NCBI RefSeq assembly: GCF_900091595.1
Contig: NZ_FMCW01000031.1
Span: forward strand, 1-64,000
Reading direction: 5' to 3'
From: Micromonospora haikouensis
GTDB taxonomy: Bacteria > Actinomycetota > Actinomycetes > Mycobacteriales > Micromonosporaceae
DNA length: 64,000 nt
Shown here: positions 22,331 to 30,524 of the stretch, in pieces
How the letters are laid out: each line of letters opens with the position of its first letter
How positions within the stretch are numbered: position 1 is the stretch's first letter
The notes under the pieces: model-generated
Told to the model about the DNA's origin: nothing
The model's database searches: none
The model's input: only the letters and a program-made list of their open reading frames with translations
Position numbers and translations under genes: made by a program

Positions 22331-23160
22331 TTGCCCGAGCCGGCCAGCGCGCCGGAGACGAGCTGCCGCTGGAAGACCAGGTAGATGACCAGCACCGGCA
22401 GCAGCGCGACGATCAGGCCGGCGCTGACCAGCGGCACCGACACGTCGTACTGGCCGCTGAGCAGGGAGACGCCGACCATCAGCGTCTTGCTGTCCGAGCC
22501 GCCCATGATGACCAGGGGCAGCAGCAGGTCGTTCCACATCCAGACGAAGTTGAAGATGGCCAGCGCCGCGAGGGCCGGGGTGGCGATGGGGGCGAGCAGC
22601 CGGAACAGGATGGTCAGGTGCCCCGCGCCGTCGACGCGGGCCGCCTCGATCAGCTCGTCGGGCACCTGCTGGAAGTAGCCGGCGAGCTGATACGTGCCCA
22701 GCGGCAGCCCGAACGCCGCGTACGCCAGGATCAGGCCCTGGTATTCGCCGGACATGCCCAGGTCGAGCACGGTCTGGTAGAGCGGGTAGATGATCGCCTG
22801 GCTGGGGATGGTCAGGGTCACGATGATCAGCAGGAAGACGATCTTGCGACCGCGGAAGCGCAGCTTCGTCACCGCGTACGCGACCAGCAGCGCGGCGAGC
22901 ACCGACAGCACCAGCCCGCCGACGGTGGTGATCAGCGAGTTGAGCAGCAGCCGGGGCATGTTCATCCGGCGGAACGCCTCGAGGTAGTTGTCCAGGGTGA
23001 TCCCGGCGGGCAGGCCCAGCGGGTCCTCGGCGAAGCCGGCCTGCGTCTTCAGCGAGCTGACCACGGTGAACAGCAGCGGGTAGATCGCCGCGACGGCGAC
23101 GACGACCAACGCGAACGTCAGCAGGTAGCGCCCGATGCGGGCGGAGTGGCGCGCGTTCAT
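22327..23160 (-). CDS. carbohydrate ABC transporter permease, MalG type
   Basis: 277 residues with six hydrophobic helices. The cytoplasmic EAA loop is seen as ELIEAARVDGAGHLTILFRLLAPIATPAL (about 188-216), the contact point for a shared ATPase. N-terminal SSLKTQAGF and LPAGITLDNYLEAF are typical of CUT1 MalG-like subunits. ATG 23160 overlaps the MalF-type stop by four bases. No ATPase gene is in the operon, so a multi-use MsiK-type ATPase encoded elsewhere is expected, as is normal for actinomycete CUT1 importers. Confidence 0.92.
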   Translation of the reverse strand: MNARHSARIGRYLLTFALVVVAVAAIYPLLFTVVSSLKTQAGFAEDPLGLPAGITLDNYLEAFRRMNMPRLLLNSLITTVGGLVLSVLAALLVAYAVTKLRFRGRKIVFLLIIVTLTIPSQAIIYPLYQTVLDLGMSGEYQGLILAYAAFGLPLGTYQLAGYFQQVPDELIEAARVDGAGHLTILFRLLAPIATPALAALAIFNFVWMWNDLLLPLVIMGGSDSKTLMVGVSLLSGQYDVSVPLVSAGLIVALLPVLVIYLVFQRQLVSGALAGSGK

Positions 23161-24119
23161 CGCGGCTTACGGGTCCCCTCTGTGAACATGTGCCGCACGC
23201 TGAAGATCGACAGCACGGCGACGAAGACGAACAGGGCGATGCCGATGGCCGAGCCGTAGCCGCGGTCGAGGAACTGGAAGGTGGTGAGGAAGACCAGGTA
23301 CTCGGGGAGCATGGTGGCGTCGCCCGGCCCGCCCTGGGTCAGCGCGTAGATCAGCGGGAACAGCCAGATCAGCACGCCGGAGGCGCAGAGCACGCTCCAG
23401 TACGCCACGGTCGGGCGCAGCATCGGCACGACCACCGAGAACAGTCGCCGCCAGAAGCCCGCCCCGTCGAGGTAGGCCGCCTCCAGCGTCTCCTCGGGGA
23501 TGGTGGCCAGCCCGGCGAGGTAGGTCATCACGCCGAGGCCGAAGAAGCTCCACAGGGCGACCGCGACCAGCGAGAACAGCGCGCTGTGCCGGCCGTTGAG
23601 CCACTCGATCGCCAGCGGCTGCAGGCCGACGCCGCGCAGCAGGGCGTTGAGCGGCCCGTCGGGGGCGAGGATCTGCCGGAACATGATGCCGACGACGATG
23701 GGCGCGATGGTGTACGGCACGAAGTAGACGGCGCGGAAGAACTTCCAGCCCGGCGAGCGCTGGTGGATGAGCAGCGCCAGCACCAGCGGGACCACGATCC
23801 ACACCGGCAGGGTGGCCACCACCAGCAGGGCGTTGCGGAAGCTGGTGAGCACCATCGGGTCGTCGAACATCCGGGTGTAGTTGTCGGCCCCGGCGAACTC
23901 GCTGCCGCCGAACCCGCTGGACGACTCGAAGCTGGTGAGCACGCCCCGCGCGAGGGGCACCAGCTTGAACAGCACGGCCAGGGCGAGCGCGGGCAGCACC
24001 AGCGCGGCACCGAGCCACCATTCCCGGGCCTGTCCCGGCCGGTGGGCCCGGCGGCGGCCGGGCGCGGGCGGGGCGTCGGCGGCCACCGGCTCCGACGCGG
24101 GCGCCGTGGAGATCGTCAT
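23157..24119 (-). CDS. carbohydrate ABC transporter permease, MalF type
   Basis: 320 residues. A 35-residue Ala/Pro/Arg-rich cytoplasmic lead is followed by six hydrophobic helices starting WWLGAALVLPALALAVLFKLVP. The EAA loop reads ETLEAAYLDGAGFWRRLFSVVVPMLRP. ESSSGFGGSEFAGADNYTRMFDD after helix 1 is the usual external segment. Forms a heterodimer with the MalG-type subunit. It is separated from the binding-protein gene by a 60-base gap holding a strong hairpin (24142-24174) that may lower permease expression relative to the binding protein. Confidence 0.92.
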   Translation of the reverse strand: MTISTAPASEPVAADAPPAPGRRRAHRPGQAREWWLGAALVLPALALAVLFKLVPLARGVLTSFESSSGFGGSEFAGADNYTRMFDDPMVLTSFRNALLVVATLPVWIVVPLVLALLIHQRSPGWKFFRAVYFVPYTIAPIVVGIMFRQILAPDGPLNALLRGVGLQPLAIEWLNGRHSALFSLVAVALWSFFGLGVMTYLAGLATIPEETLEAAYLDGAGFWRRLFSVVVPMLRPTVAYWSVLCASGVLIWLFPLIYALTQGGPGDATMLPEYLVFLTTFQFLDRGYGSAIGIALFVFVAVLSIFSVRHMFTEGTRKPR

Positions 24120-24141
24120 CAGGGTTCCTCCCCGGGGCTGG

Positions 24142-24174
24142 CCGGGCGGGGCGACGAGGGGTCGCCCCGCCCGG
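24142..24174 (-). terminator. intercistronic hairpin between binding-protein and permease genes
   Basis: CCGGGCGGGGCGAC (24142-24155) pairs perfectly with GTCGCCCCGCCCGG (24161-24174): 14 base pairs around a five-base loop. It lies right after the binding-protein stop. Without a T-run it is more likely a partial terminator or 3'-end stabiliser than a full stop. Confidence 0.7.
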
Positions 24175-24179
24175 GGTGG

Positions 24180-25481
24180 CTACTTGGTCTGCTTCTTCGT
24201 GGGGCTGCGCTCCAGCGCCTGCTGCATCTGCTCGGCCCACTTGTCGACGGTGAGCTGGCCGAGGGTGACCTGCTGCCAGCCGCGGGCCAGGGCGTCGGCC
24301 TCGGGGCCGGAGAGCATCACCCCGGCGTGCAGGGTCGGCTGGGCCACCAGTTCCTGGATCTTCAGGAAGGCCGGCGACGAGGGCAGCAGCGCCTTGTCGA
24401 CGTTCTTGTTCAGCGGCTGGCCCTTGCCGTACTTGACCCACAGCTCGCCGTTCTCCTTGCCGGCGAGCCAGGTGATGAACTCCAGGCCGGCCTGCTTCTT
24501 CTGGCTCCACTGGGTGACGCCGTAGACGGCGCCCTCGATGCCGGAGAACTTCTGGGCCAGCGGGGCCGCCGGGTCGATCGCCGGCCACCGGGTGACGCCG
24601 AGCTTGTCGTCGCCGAGGGCCTTGCCGAACGCCTCCCAGTTCACCGCGTCGGAGATGATGGTGCCGGCGAACGCGGCGTCACCGCGCTGGAAGATGTCCG
24701 CGCCGTCGGGGAGCATGGTGATCGACGGGGCGTTCTTGTTCGCCCAGCCCTTGGTGGTGATCTCCGCGAGCTTCTCCAGCACCGCGACGAGCTTCGGGTC
24801 CTTCCAGGACAGCTTGCCGGCGAGCAGGGCCCGGATGTCGTCCTCGGTGAGATAGTTGCGGGTGATCTCCGGGAAGTCCCAGTACGCCGGGAAGGTGCCG
24901 GAGAGGCCGAGCGCGAGGCAGGTCTTGCCGGCCTTCTTCACCGCGTCGCAGGCCGCGCCGAACTCGTCCCAGGTCGCCGGGGGCTTCTCCGGGTCCAGGC
25001 CGGCGGCGGTCAGGACGGCCTTGTTGTAGTAGAGGACGTTGCCCTGGTAGGAGAACGGCACGCCGTAGCAGGTCTTGCCGGTGTCGAAGCCCTCGCAGGC
25101 GCCGCTGTAGGTGACCAGGTCCTTGGTGATCTCGGCGGCCTTGTCGCCCAGCGGCACGTACGCGCCGCGCCGGTCGAACAGCTCCAGGCCGGCGTTGTTG
25201 GCCATCACGTCCGGCCCGGACTGCGAGGTGATGTACGGGCCCTGCACCTCGGGGTACTTGTCGAAGGGGACGGACTGCATCTCCAGCTTGATGTTCGGGT
25301 GGCCGGCCTCGAAGGTGCTCTTGACCTGCTTCCAGTACTCGGTGCCGCCGGGCTCCCAGGTCAGCACCTTCAGGGTGACCGGGCCGTCGCTGGCGTCGTC
25401 ACCGCCGCCGCCGCATCCGGTCAGCAGCGCGGCGGCCGCCATGCCGGCGGCGAGGGCGCCGGCCAAACTCCGTCGAAACAT
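24180..25481 (-). CDS. carbohydrate ABC transporter substrate-binding lipoprotein
   Basis: 433 residues. Signal peptide MFRRSLAGALAAGMAAAALLTGC with lipobox LLTGC; the Cys near residue 23 is lipidated and the protein is held on the outer face of the membrane. The mature part is a CUT1 family 1 binding protein: LKVLTWEPGGTEYWKQVKSTFEAGHPNIKLEMQSVPFDKYPEV, TWDEFGAACDAVKKAG, GLEFITWLAGKENGELWVKYGKG. Several aromatic residues suit a sugar ligand. Third gene of the operon after the amidohydrolase and the Gfo/Idh gene. Confidence 0.92.
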   Translation of the reverse strand: MFRRSLAGALAAGMAAAALLTGCGGGGDDASDGPVTLKVLTWEPGGTEYWKQVKSTFEAGHPNIKLEMQSVPFDKYPEVQGPYITSQSGPDVMANNAGLELFDRRGAYVPLGDKAAEITKDLVTYSGACEGFDTGKTCYGVPFSYQGNVLYYNKAVLTAAGLDPEKPPATWDEFGAACDAVKKAGKTCLALGLSGTFPAYWDFPEITRNYLTEDDIRALLAGKLSWKDPKLVAVLEKLAEITTKGWANKNAPSITMLPDGADIFQRGDAAFAGTIISDAVNWEAFGKALGDDKLGVTRWPAIDPAAPLAQKFSGIEGAVYGVTQWSQKKQAGLEFITWLAGKENGELWVKYGKGQPLNKNVDKALLPSSPAFLKIQELVAQPTLHAGVMLSGPEADALARGWQQVTLGQLTVDKWAEQMQQALERSPTKKQTK

Positions 25482-25494
25482 CGGGTAGCTCCTG

Positions 25495-26496
25495 TCACAA
25501 GTGGGGGCTCTGAGGGACGCGGCGGGCCGACCCGCCGGCGGAGGCGCTGTCGACCACGGCCTCGGCGACCCGGACGACGTGCAGGCCGTCGGCGAGCGGG
25601 ACGACCGCCGTCGGCTCGGTGCCGTCGATCCGGCCGAGGAAGTGCCGCAGCTCGGCGGCGAGCGCTCCGCCGCCGTCGACCGGGGAGAGGAGCCAGTCCG
25701 GCGCCTCGGTCGGCTCGCCCTGGACGAGCAGCGTGGGGTGGCCGAGGTCGACGTGCGCGACCCCGTCGGTGCCGTACACCTCGACCAGGTCCGAGGTGTG
25801 GTTCGGGGTGTGCTCGGGCAGCAGGTAGCTGTTGCGGATCGACGACACGACGTCGTTGGCGTGCCGCAGCTCCGCCCACACCAGGACCGGGGTGGCCGAT
25901 CCGGGTCGGGTCCGGGCCGCCGCGCGCACCTCGACCACGGGCGCTCCGGCGTACCAGAGGGCGAGGTCGATGTCGTGCACGGCGGTGAGCAGCGCGGGGT
26001 GTTCGCGCGGGAAGAGCCGGCTGAGGGTGCGGGGCCGGTCGCGGCGCGACGACACGGCGAGCACGTCGCCGATCCGGCCGGCGCGGACCGCGTCGTGCAG
26101 GGCCCGGTGCGGGGCGCTGTGCCGCAGGATGTGCCCCGGCTGGCAGAGCACGCCGGAGCGTTCGGCGGCGGCCACGATGGCGGCGGCGTCGGCGGCGGTC
26201 GCGGCGAGCGGCTTCTCCACCAGCACGGGCACCCCGGCGGCGAGCAGCTCCACGGCGACCGCGCGGTGCGCCGGGCCGGGGACGCACACCGACGCGGCGG
26301 CCGGCCCGGCGGCGGCCAGCAGCTCGGCCACGGTGGCGTACGTCCGCGGCACGTCGTGCTCTGCGGCCACCCGCGCCCGGGTCGCGGCGTCCGGCTCGAC
26401 CAGGGCGTGCACGGGCACGCCGAGCGACCGGTACGCGGCCAGGTGCCGTACGCCGAACGCCCCGGCGCCGACCACGGCCACGGACGGGCGGCTCAT
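25495..26496 (-). CDS. Gfo/Idh/MocA-family NAD(P)-dependent oxidoreductase
   Basis: 333 residues, ATG 26496 overlapping the amidohydrolase stop (ATGA). The N-terminal Rossmann motif is VAVVGAGAFGVRHLAAY, the family EKP motif is VLVEKPLAAT (about 91-100), and VHDIDLALWYAG provides the conserved Asp and substrate-binding region. Such enzymes oxidise a sugar or inositol hydroxyl with NAD(P). In this locus it may be the first oxidation step, sugar to lactone, feeding the lactonase-like protein encoded divergently at 27848; this is inference. Confidence 0.88.
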   Translation of the reverse strand: MSRPSVAVVGAGAFGVRHLAAYRSLGVPVHALVEPDAATRARVAAEHDVPRTYATVAELLAAAGPAAASVCVPGPAHRAVAVELLAAGVPVLVEKPLAATAADAAAIVAAAERSGVLCQPGHILRHSAPHRALHDAVRAGRIGDVLAVSSRRDRPRTLSRLFPREHPALLTAVHDIDLALWYAGAPVVEVRAAARTRPGSATPVLVWAELRHANDVVSSIRNSYLLPEHTPNHTSDLVEVYGTDGVAHVDLGHPTLLVQGEPTEAPDWLLSPVDGGGALAAELRHFLGRIDGTEPTAVVPLADGLHVVRVAEAVVDSASAGGSARRVPQSPHL

Positions 26497-27737
26497 GCCC
26501 CGACCGCCTCGGAGGTGGCGGCGGGGGCGGCACCGGCGGCCCGCGCGCCGGGGACGTCGGCGGTCTCCGCCTCGGCGAGGCGGCCGGCGAGGACGGCCCG
26601 GGTGAGGCGGTCCAGGGCTGCCACGCCCGCCCCGATGCACCGCTCGTCGACGTCGAAGGCGCCGGAGTGCAGCGGCGCGCCGCCGCGCTCGCCGGTCACC
26701 CCGAGCTTGACGTACAGGCTGGGGCCGAGCGCGCCCAGCAGGGCGAAGTCGTCGGTGGTCAGCGGCGGCGCGGTCAGGTCCGCGACGGTGACCACGGCGG
26801 GCAGCTCGGCGTGGGCGAGGGCCACCAGCGGCGCGGCGTTGCGCACCGGCGGCATCTCGTTGGCCCAGGTGAACCGCAGGCCCAGGTCGAGCGCGGCGGC
26901 CTGCTGCCGGGCGATGCGCTCGATGACCTCCTTGAGCCGCGCGCGGGTGGCCTCGTCGTGGGTGCGCAGGGTGCCGGTCGCCTCCGCCCGCTCGGCGACC
27001 TGGCTCTGGCTGGCCCCGCCCGCGATGGTGCCGATGTTGAAGGCGACCAGCTCGTGCGGGTTGCGGGAGCGGGCGACCCCGGCGTGCAGGAGGTTGACGA
27101 TGCCGGCCAGGCCGAGGATGGCGTCCCGGCCCAGGGCGGGGGTGGCGGCGTGCGCGGCGCGGCCGAGCACCTCGACCCGGAAGGCGTCCTTGGCCGCCAT
27201 CGCGGTCTCCCGGTCGACGCCGACCGCGCCGACGGGCAGGTCGGGCCAGCAGTGCAGGCCGAGGACGGCGTCGAAGCGCCGGCCGCGCAGGGCGGCGTCG
27301 GCGAGCACGGCGGCGGCGCCGGAGTCCTCGCCGAAGGGGATCTCCTCGGCCGGCTGGAACAGCACGGTCACCGTGCCCCGCGCGGGCGGGTCGGCCGCGA
27401 GCCGGGCCGCGACGCCGGCGACGACGCTCATGTGCACGTCGTGCCCGCAGGCGTGGCAGACCCCGGGGTTGCCCGACGCCCAGGGCACCTCCTTGGCGTC
27501 CTGGACCGGATAGGCGTCCATATCGGCCCGAAGCAAGACCGAGGGGCCCGGCGCACGCCCTTCGATCTCGGCGACGAGACCGGTGCCGGCAACGCCGGAG
27601 CGAACCCGGGCGATCGGGGCGAGCCGGTCGGCGAGGACCGCCGCCGTCTGCTTCTCGGTGAACCGCAGCTCAGGATGCTGGTGAAGCTGCCGTCGCAGCC
27701 GCACCAGATCATCAACGCCCTCGTACGCCTGCACCAC
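26493..27737 (-). CDS. M20-family metal-dependent amidohydrolase
   Basis: 414 residues if it starts at GTG 27737, which has GAGGGG eight bases upstream. GTG 27746, nine bases earlier, is in frame but almost touches the ribosome site. Metal ligands are visible in CHACGHDVHM (Cys-His-His), FQPAEE and GLHCWPDLPVG, with a late PLHSGAFDVDE His. RQLHQHPELRFTEKQTAAVLADRL is the family N-terminus (aminoacylase/IAA-amino-acid hydrolase branch). It cleaves an N-acyl or amide bond in the cytoplasm. First gene of the importer operon, which suggests that the imported compound carries an amide. Confidence 0.9.
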   Translation of the reverse strand: MVQAYEGVDDLVRLRRQLHQHPELRFTEKQTAAVLADRLAPIARVRSGVAGTGLVAEIEGRAPGPSVLLRADMDAYPVQDAKEVPWASGNPGVCHACGHDVHMSVVAGVAARLAADPPARGTVTVLFQPAEEIPFGEDSGAAAVLADAALRGRRFDAVLGLHCWPDLPVGAVGVDRETAMAAKDAFRVEVLGRAAHAATPALGRDAILGLAGIVNLLHAGVARSRNPHELVAFNIGTIAGGASQSQVAERAEATGTLRTHDEATRARLKEVIERIARQQAAALDLGLRFTWANEMPPVRNAAPLVALAHAELPAVVTVADLTAPPLTTDDFALLGALGPSLYVKLGVTGERGGAPLHSGAFDVDERCIGAGVAALDRLTRAVLAGRLAEAETADVPGARAAGAAPAATSEAVGA

Positions 27738-27847
27738 GCGGACCACCCCTCGCCTGCGTCCGATAATCCGGACCTAATTGAGACAAGAACCTAAGCGAGG
27801 GGTCCTCCCACGTCAATGGGCAGCTCGGAATCGGTTAGGGTCCGGCC
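27738..27847. promoter_or_regulatory. divergent control region with TAATTGAG motif
   Basis: The gap between the M20 gene and the lactonase-like gene contains CCTAATTGAGAC at 27773-27784. On the other strand this is GTCTCAATTAGG, close to GTCTCTAATTGGGG in the 20502-20631 region. A common operator for both transcription units is plausible. Confidence 0.45.
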
Positions 27848-28675
27848 ATGGAACGCGCCGACGCACACCTGCACCTCTTCGCCGACGGGTATCCGGGCCG
27901 CTACGGAGGGTCCCCGGCCGGGGGCGACGAACTCGCCGTCTACCGGACTTTGCGTCACGAACACGGCATCGACCGGGCGCTCGTCGTCGGCTACGAGGGC
28001 GCGCCGAGGTTCGCCGGCAACAACGGGCACCTCGCCGCGCTCGCGGCCAGCCACGACTGGATCGCGCCGGTGGCGTACGTTCCGGTCACCGGCACCGACC
28101 GGGCCGGCCTGGACCGCCTCTGGGCGGCGGGGTTCGCGGGCGTCGCCGCGTACCTGCCCGACCCGGACGCGGCCGACGCGTTCGCCGGCTGGGCCCGGAC
28201 CGTCGCCGGGCCGCTCAACGACGCCCGCGCGGTGGTCAGCCTCAACGCCACGCCCGAGGCGACCGGCCGGCTCAGGCGGGCACTGGCGGCGCTCGACGGC
28301 TGCCCGGTGCTGTTCAGCCACCTCGGCCTGCCCGGCCGGCAGCGCGCCGTGCCGGCCGACCGGGCCGCCGCCGACCGGCTCGCCCCGCTGACCGACCTGG
28401 CCCACCTGCCGCACGTCGGGGTCAAGGTCTCCGGCCTGTACGCCGTGAGCGACCCCGCCGAGGCGTACCCGCACGACGCCGCCCGGCCCTTCGTCGACCT
28501 GCTGCTGCACCGGTTCGGCGCGCGGCGGCTCTACTGGGGTTCGGACTTCTCCCCCAGCCTGGACCACGTGTCGTTCGCCCAGACCCTGCGCCCGGTCGGG
28601 CTCGACGGGCTCTCCGCCGCCGAGGCGGCCGACGTGTTCGGCGGCAACCTCCACCGCGCCCTGCGCGGGCGCTGA
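27848..28675 (+). CDS. TIM-barrel amidohydrolase, lactonase-like (COG3618 type)
   Basis: 275 residues from ATG 27848. The family landmarks are the metal-binding ADAHLHLF at the start, VLFSHLGLPG with the central His near residue 158, VGVKVSGLYAVSD, and YWGSDFSPSLDHV with the catalytic Asp near 235. This amidohydrolase-2 branch includes L-rhamnono-/L-fucono-lactonases and sulfomuconolactone hydrolase. It is divergent from the M20 gene and shares its control region, so a role in opening the sugar lactone formed by an oxidoreductase of the locus is reasonable. Confidence 0.82.
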   Translation: MERADAHLHLFADGYPGRYGGSPAGGDELAVYRTLRHEHGIDRALVVGYEGAPRFAGNNGHLAALAASHDWIAPVAYVPVTGTDRAGLDRLWAAGFAGVAAYLPDPDAADAFAGWARTVAGPLNDARAVVSLNATPEATGRLRRALAALDGCPVLFSHLGLPGRQRAVPADRAAADRLAPLTDLAHLPHVGVKVSGLYAVSDPAEAYPHDAARPFVDLLLHRFGARRLYWGSDFSPSLDHVSFAQTLRPVGLDGLSAAEAADVFGGNLHRALRGR

Positions 28676-28750
28676 CGCCGGGGCGGGACGGGCGGTGACG
28701 CCGCAGCGGGGCGGGACGGACCGCTTCCCGCCCGCCCCGCCGCAGCCGGG

Positions 28751-30379
28751 TCACGCCTGCGGCGCGGCCTCCCGGCGCAGCGTCGACGACCCGGCGGCCA
28801 CCGACCAGCCGGCCACCCACCGGCTGGCGCTGCCCGGACGGGTCCGGTCCGCCAGGTGGTACCAGTCCATCCGGCACTGCTGCCGGGTCACCTCCAGCAC
28901 TCCGTAGCCGTGGCCGTCCAGCTCCGTCCAGCGCACGTGCGTGTTGGTCGCGCGGAGCAGGTCCGCGCCGAGGACGCTGAGCGCGTTGCCCTCCCGCAGG
29001 CCGAGGAAGTCGTTGACGTTGTCGCTGGTCACCGAGGGCACCACGAACTCGACGGCGGCCGGGGTGGCGGTGCCGGTGGCCCGGGTGGTGACCTCGTTGG
29101 CCCACGAGGTGTGGATGTCGCCGGTCAGGAAGACGATGTCGCGGGTGCCGGTGGCGCGCAGGTGGTCGACCAGTTCGTTGCGGTCAGCGTTGTAGCCGTC
29201 CCACTGGTCGGGGTTGAGCACCACGCCGTTCTCGGGGACGCCCAGCAGCCGCCCGATCGGGCCGAGCAGCCAGGCGGGCAGCGTGGCGAGGTCGACCCGG
29301 GCGATCATCACGGGGTTGCCGACGAGCTTCCACCGGGCGGTGGAGGCGGCCAGGCCGCTCTTGAGCCAGGACATCTGCGCGTCGCCCGTGATCGTCCGGG
29401 CCGGGTCGTCGACGGCCGAGCCCGACGCCTGCTGCGACCGGTAGCTGCGCAGGTCCAGCATGGACAGCTCGGCCAGCCGCCCGAACCGCAGCCGGCGGTA
29501 GATCGCCCCGTCCGCGCCCGTGCGCACCGGCATCCACTCGGCGTACGCCTGCCGGGCGGCGGCGACCCGGGCGGCGAAGGCGCCCTCGGTGGCCGGGGTG
29601 TGGTTCTCCGCGCCGCCGGACCACTGGTCGTTGGCCACCTCGTGGTCGTCCCAGGTGATCACCCACGGCACGGAGGCGTGCAGCGCCTGCAGGTCCGGGT
29701 CGGTCTTGTACAGCGCGTGCCGGATCCGGTAGTCGGCCAGCGTCAGCACCTCGTGCGCCGGGAGCACCGGCCGCACCACCGACCCGCCGGCGTCGAACTC
29801 GCCGGTGCCGTACTCGTAGAGGTAGTCGCCGAGGTGCACGACGAGGTTGACCTCGCCCCGGTCGGCCAGGTTCCGGTACGCCGAGAAGTAGCCCGCCTCC
29901 CAGTTGGCGCAGGAGACCACGCCGAGGCGGAGCCGGTCGATGTCGGCGTCGGCGGGCGGCGCGGTCATGGTGCGCCCGGTCGCCGACCATGCCCCTGCGT
30001 AGCCGAACCTGTACCACCACGTGGTGGCCGGGGCCAGGCCGGTGACCGCCACCTTGACGGTGTGGTCGCGGGCGGGACCGGTGGTCAGGGCGCCCTGGGC
30101 CACCACGGTCGCGAAGTCGGGGTCGGCGGCGACCTGCCAGGTCACCTCCGCCTCCGGGCCGACGCCGGAGCCGGGCTGCGCCTCGTCGGTGGGGGTGAGC
30201 CGGGTCCACAGCAGCACCCCGTCGGGCAGCGGGTCGCCGGAGGCCACGCCGTGCCGGAACGCGCCGCCGGCCGCGCCGGCGGGTGCCGCGCCGGTCAGGG
30301 TGGCGCCGGCGAGCACGGCCGTGCCGGCGGATGCGCCGGCCAGCCGCAGGAGGGTACGACGGTCGATGGTGTTCGTCAT
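28751..30379 (-). CDS. phoD: PhoD-family alkaline phosphatase, Tat-exported
   Basis: 542 residues. The Tat-type signal NTIDRRTLLRLAGASAGTAVLAG precedes an Ala-rich cleavage region near residue 37. The N-terminal domain reads FRHGVASGDPLPDGVLLWTRL. The catalytic domain has GVVSCANWEAGYFSAYRNLA, VHLGDYLYEYG, WDDHEVANDQW and FLTGDIHTSW. These supply the Ca/Fe ligands of PhoD, which hydrolyses phosphodiesters and phosphomonoesters, including teichoic acids, outside the cell. Single gene; divergent from the lipid kinase. Two TTCACC blocks (30399 and 30444) upstream are suggestive of phosphate control but do not form a convincing Pho box. Confidence 0.92.
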   Translation of the reverse strand: MTNTIDRRTLLRLAGASAGTAVLAGATLTGAAPAGAAGGAFRHGVASGDPLPDGVLLWTRLTPTDEAQPGSGVGPEAEVTWQVAADPDFATVVAQGALTTGPARDHTVKVAVTGLAPATTWWYRFGYAGAWSATGRTMTAPPADADIDRLRLGVVSCANWEAGYFSAYRNLADRGEVNLVVHLGDYLYEYGTGEFDAGGSVVRPVLPAHEVLTLADYRIRHALYKTDPDLQALHASVPWVITWDDHEVANDQWSGGAENHTPATEGAFAARVAAARQAYAEWMPVRTGADGAIYRRLRFGRLAELSMLDLRSYRSQQASGSAVDDPARTITGDAQMSWLKSGLAASTARWKLVGNPVMIARVDLATLPAWLLGPIGRLLGVPENGVVLNPDQWDGYNADRNELVDHLRATGTRDIVFLTGDIHTSWANEVTTRATGTATPAAVEFVVPSVTSDNVNDFLGLREGNALSVLGADLLRATNTHVRWTELDGHGYGVLEVTRQQCRMDWYHLADRTRPGSASRWVAGWSVAAGSSTLRREAAPQA

Positions 30380-30524
30380 GCCTCACGTATCTACCGTCTT
30401 CACCGTCTCGCCCGCTGCCCCGCGCGCCACTGTTCGCCGATCCTTCACCGGCTGTCGGCCGTTCCCGCGCCACGCGCCAGCCGGCCGCCGGAATCCCCGG
30501 CCGGCGGAGATAGGGTCGGCAGCC

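Noticed and set aside
23190..25988. Long plus-strand open frame antisense to the permease and binding-protein genes
   Set aside because: It crosses several real genes and a gap, with repetitive acidic and Arg-rich content; a shadow of third-position GC.
30399..30449. Two TTCACC blocks upstream of phoD as a possible Pho box
   Set aside because: Pho boxes in Streptomyces relatives are adjacent 11-base direct repeats; these copies are 45 bases apart and the units between them do not match.
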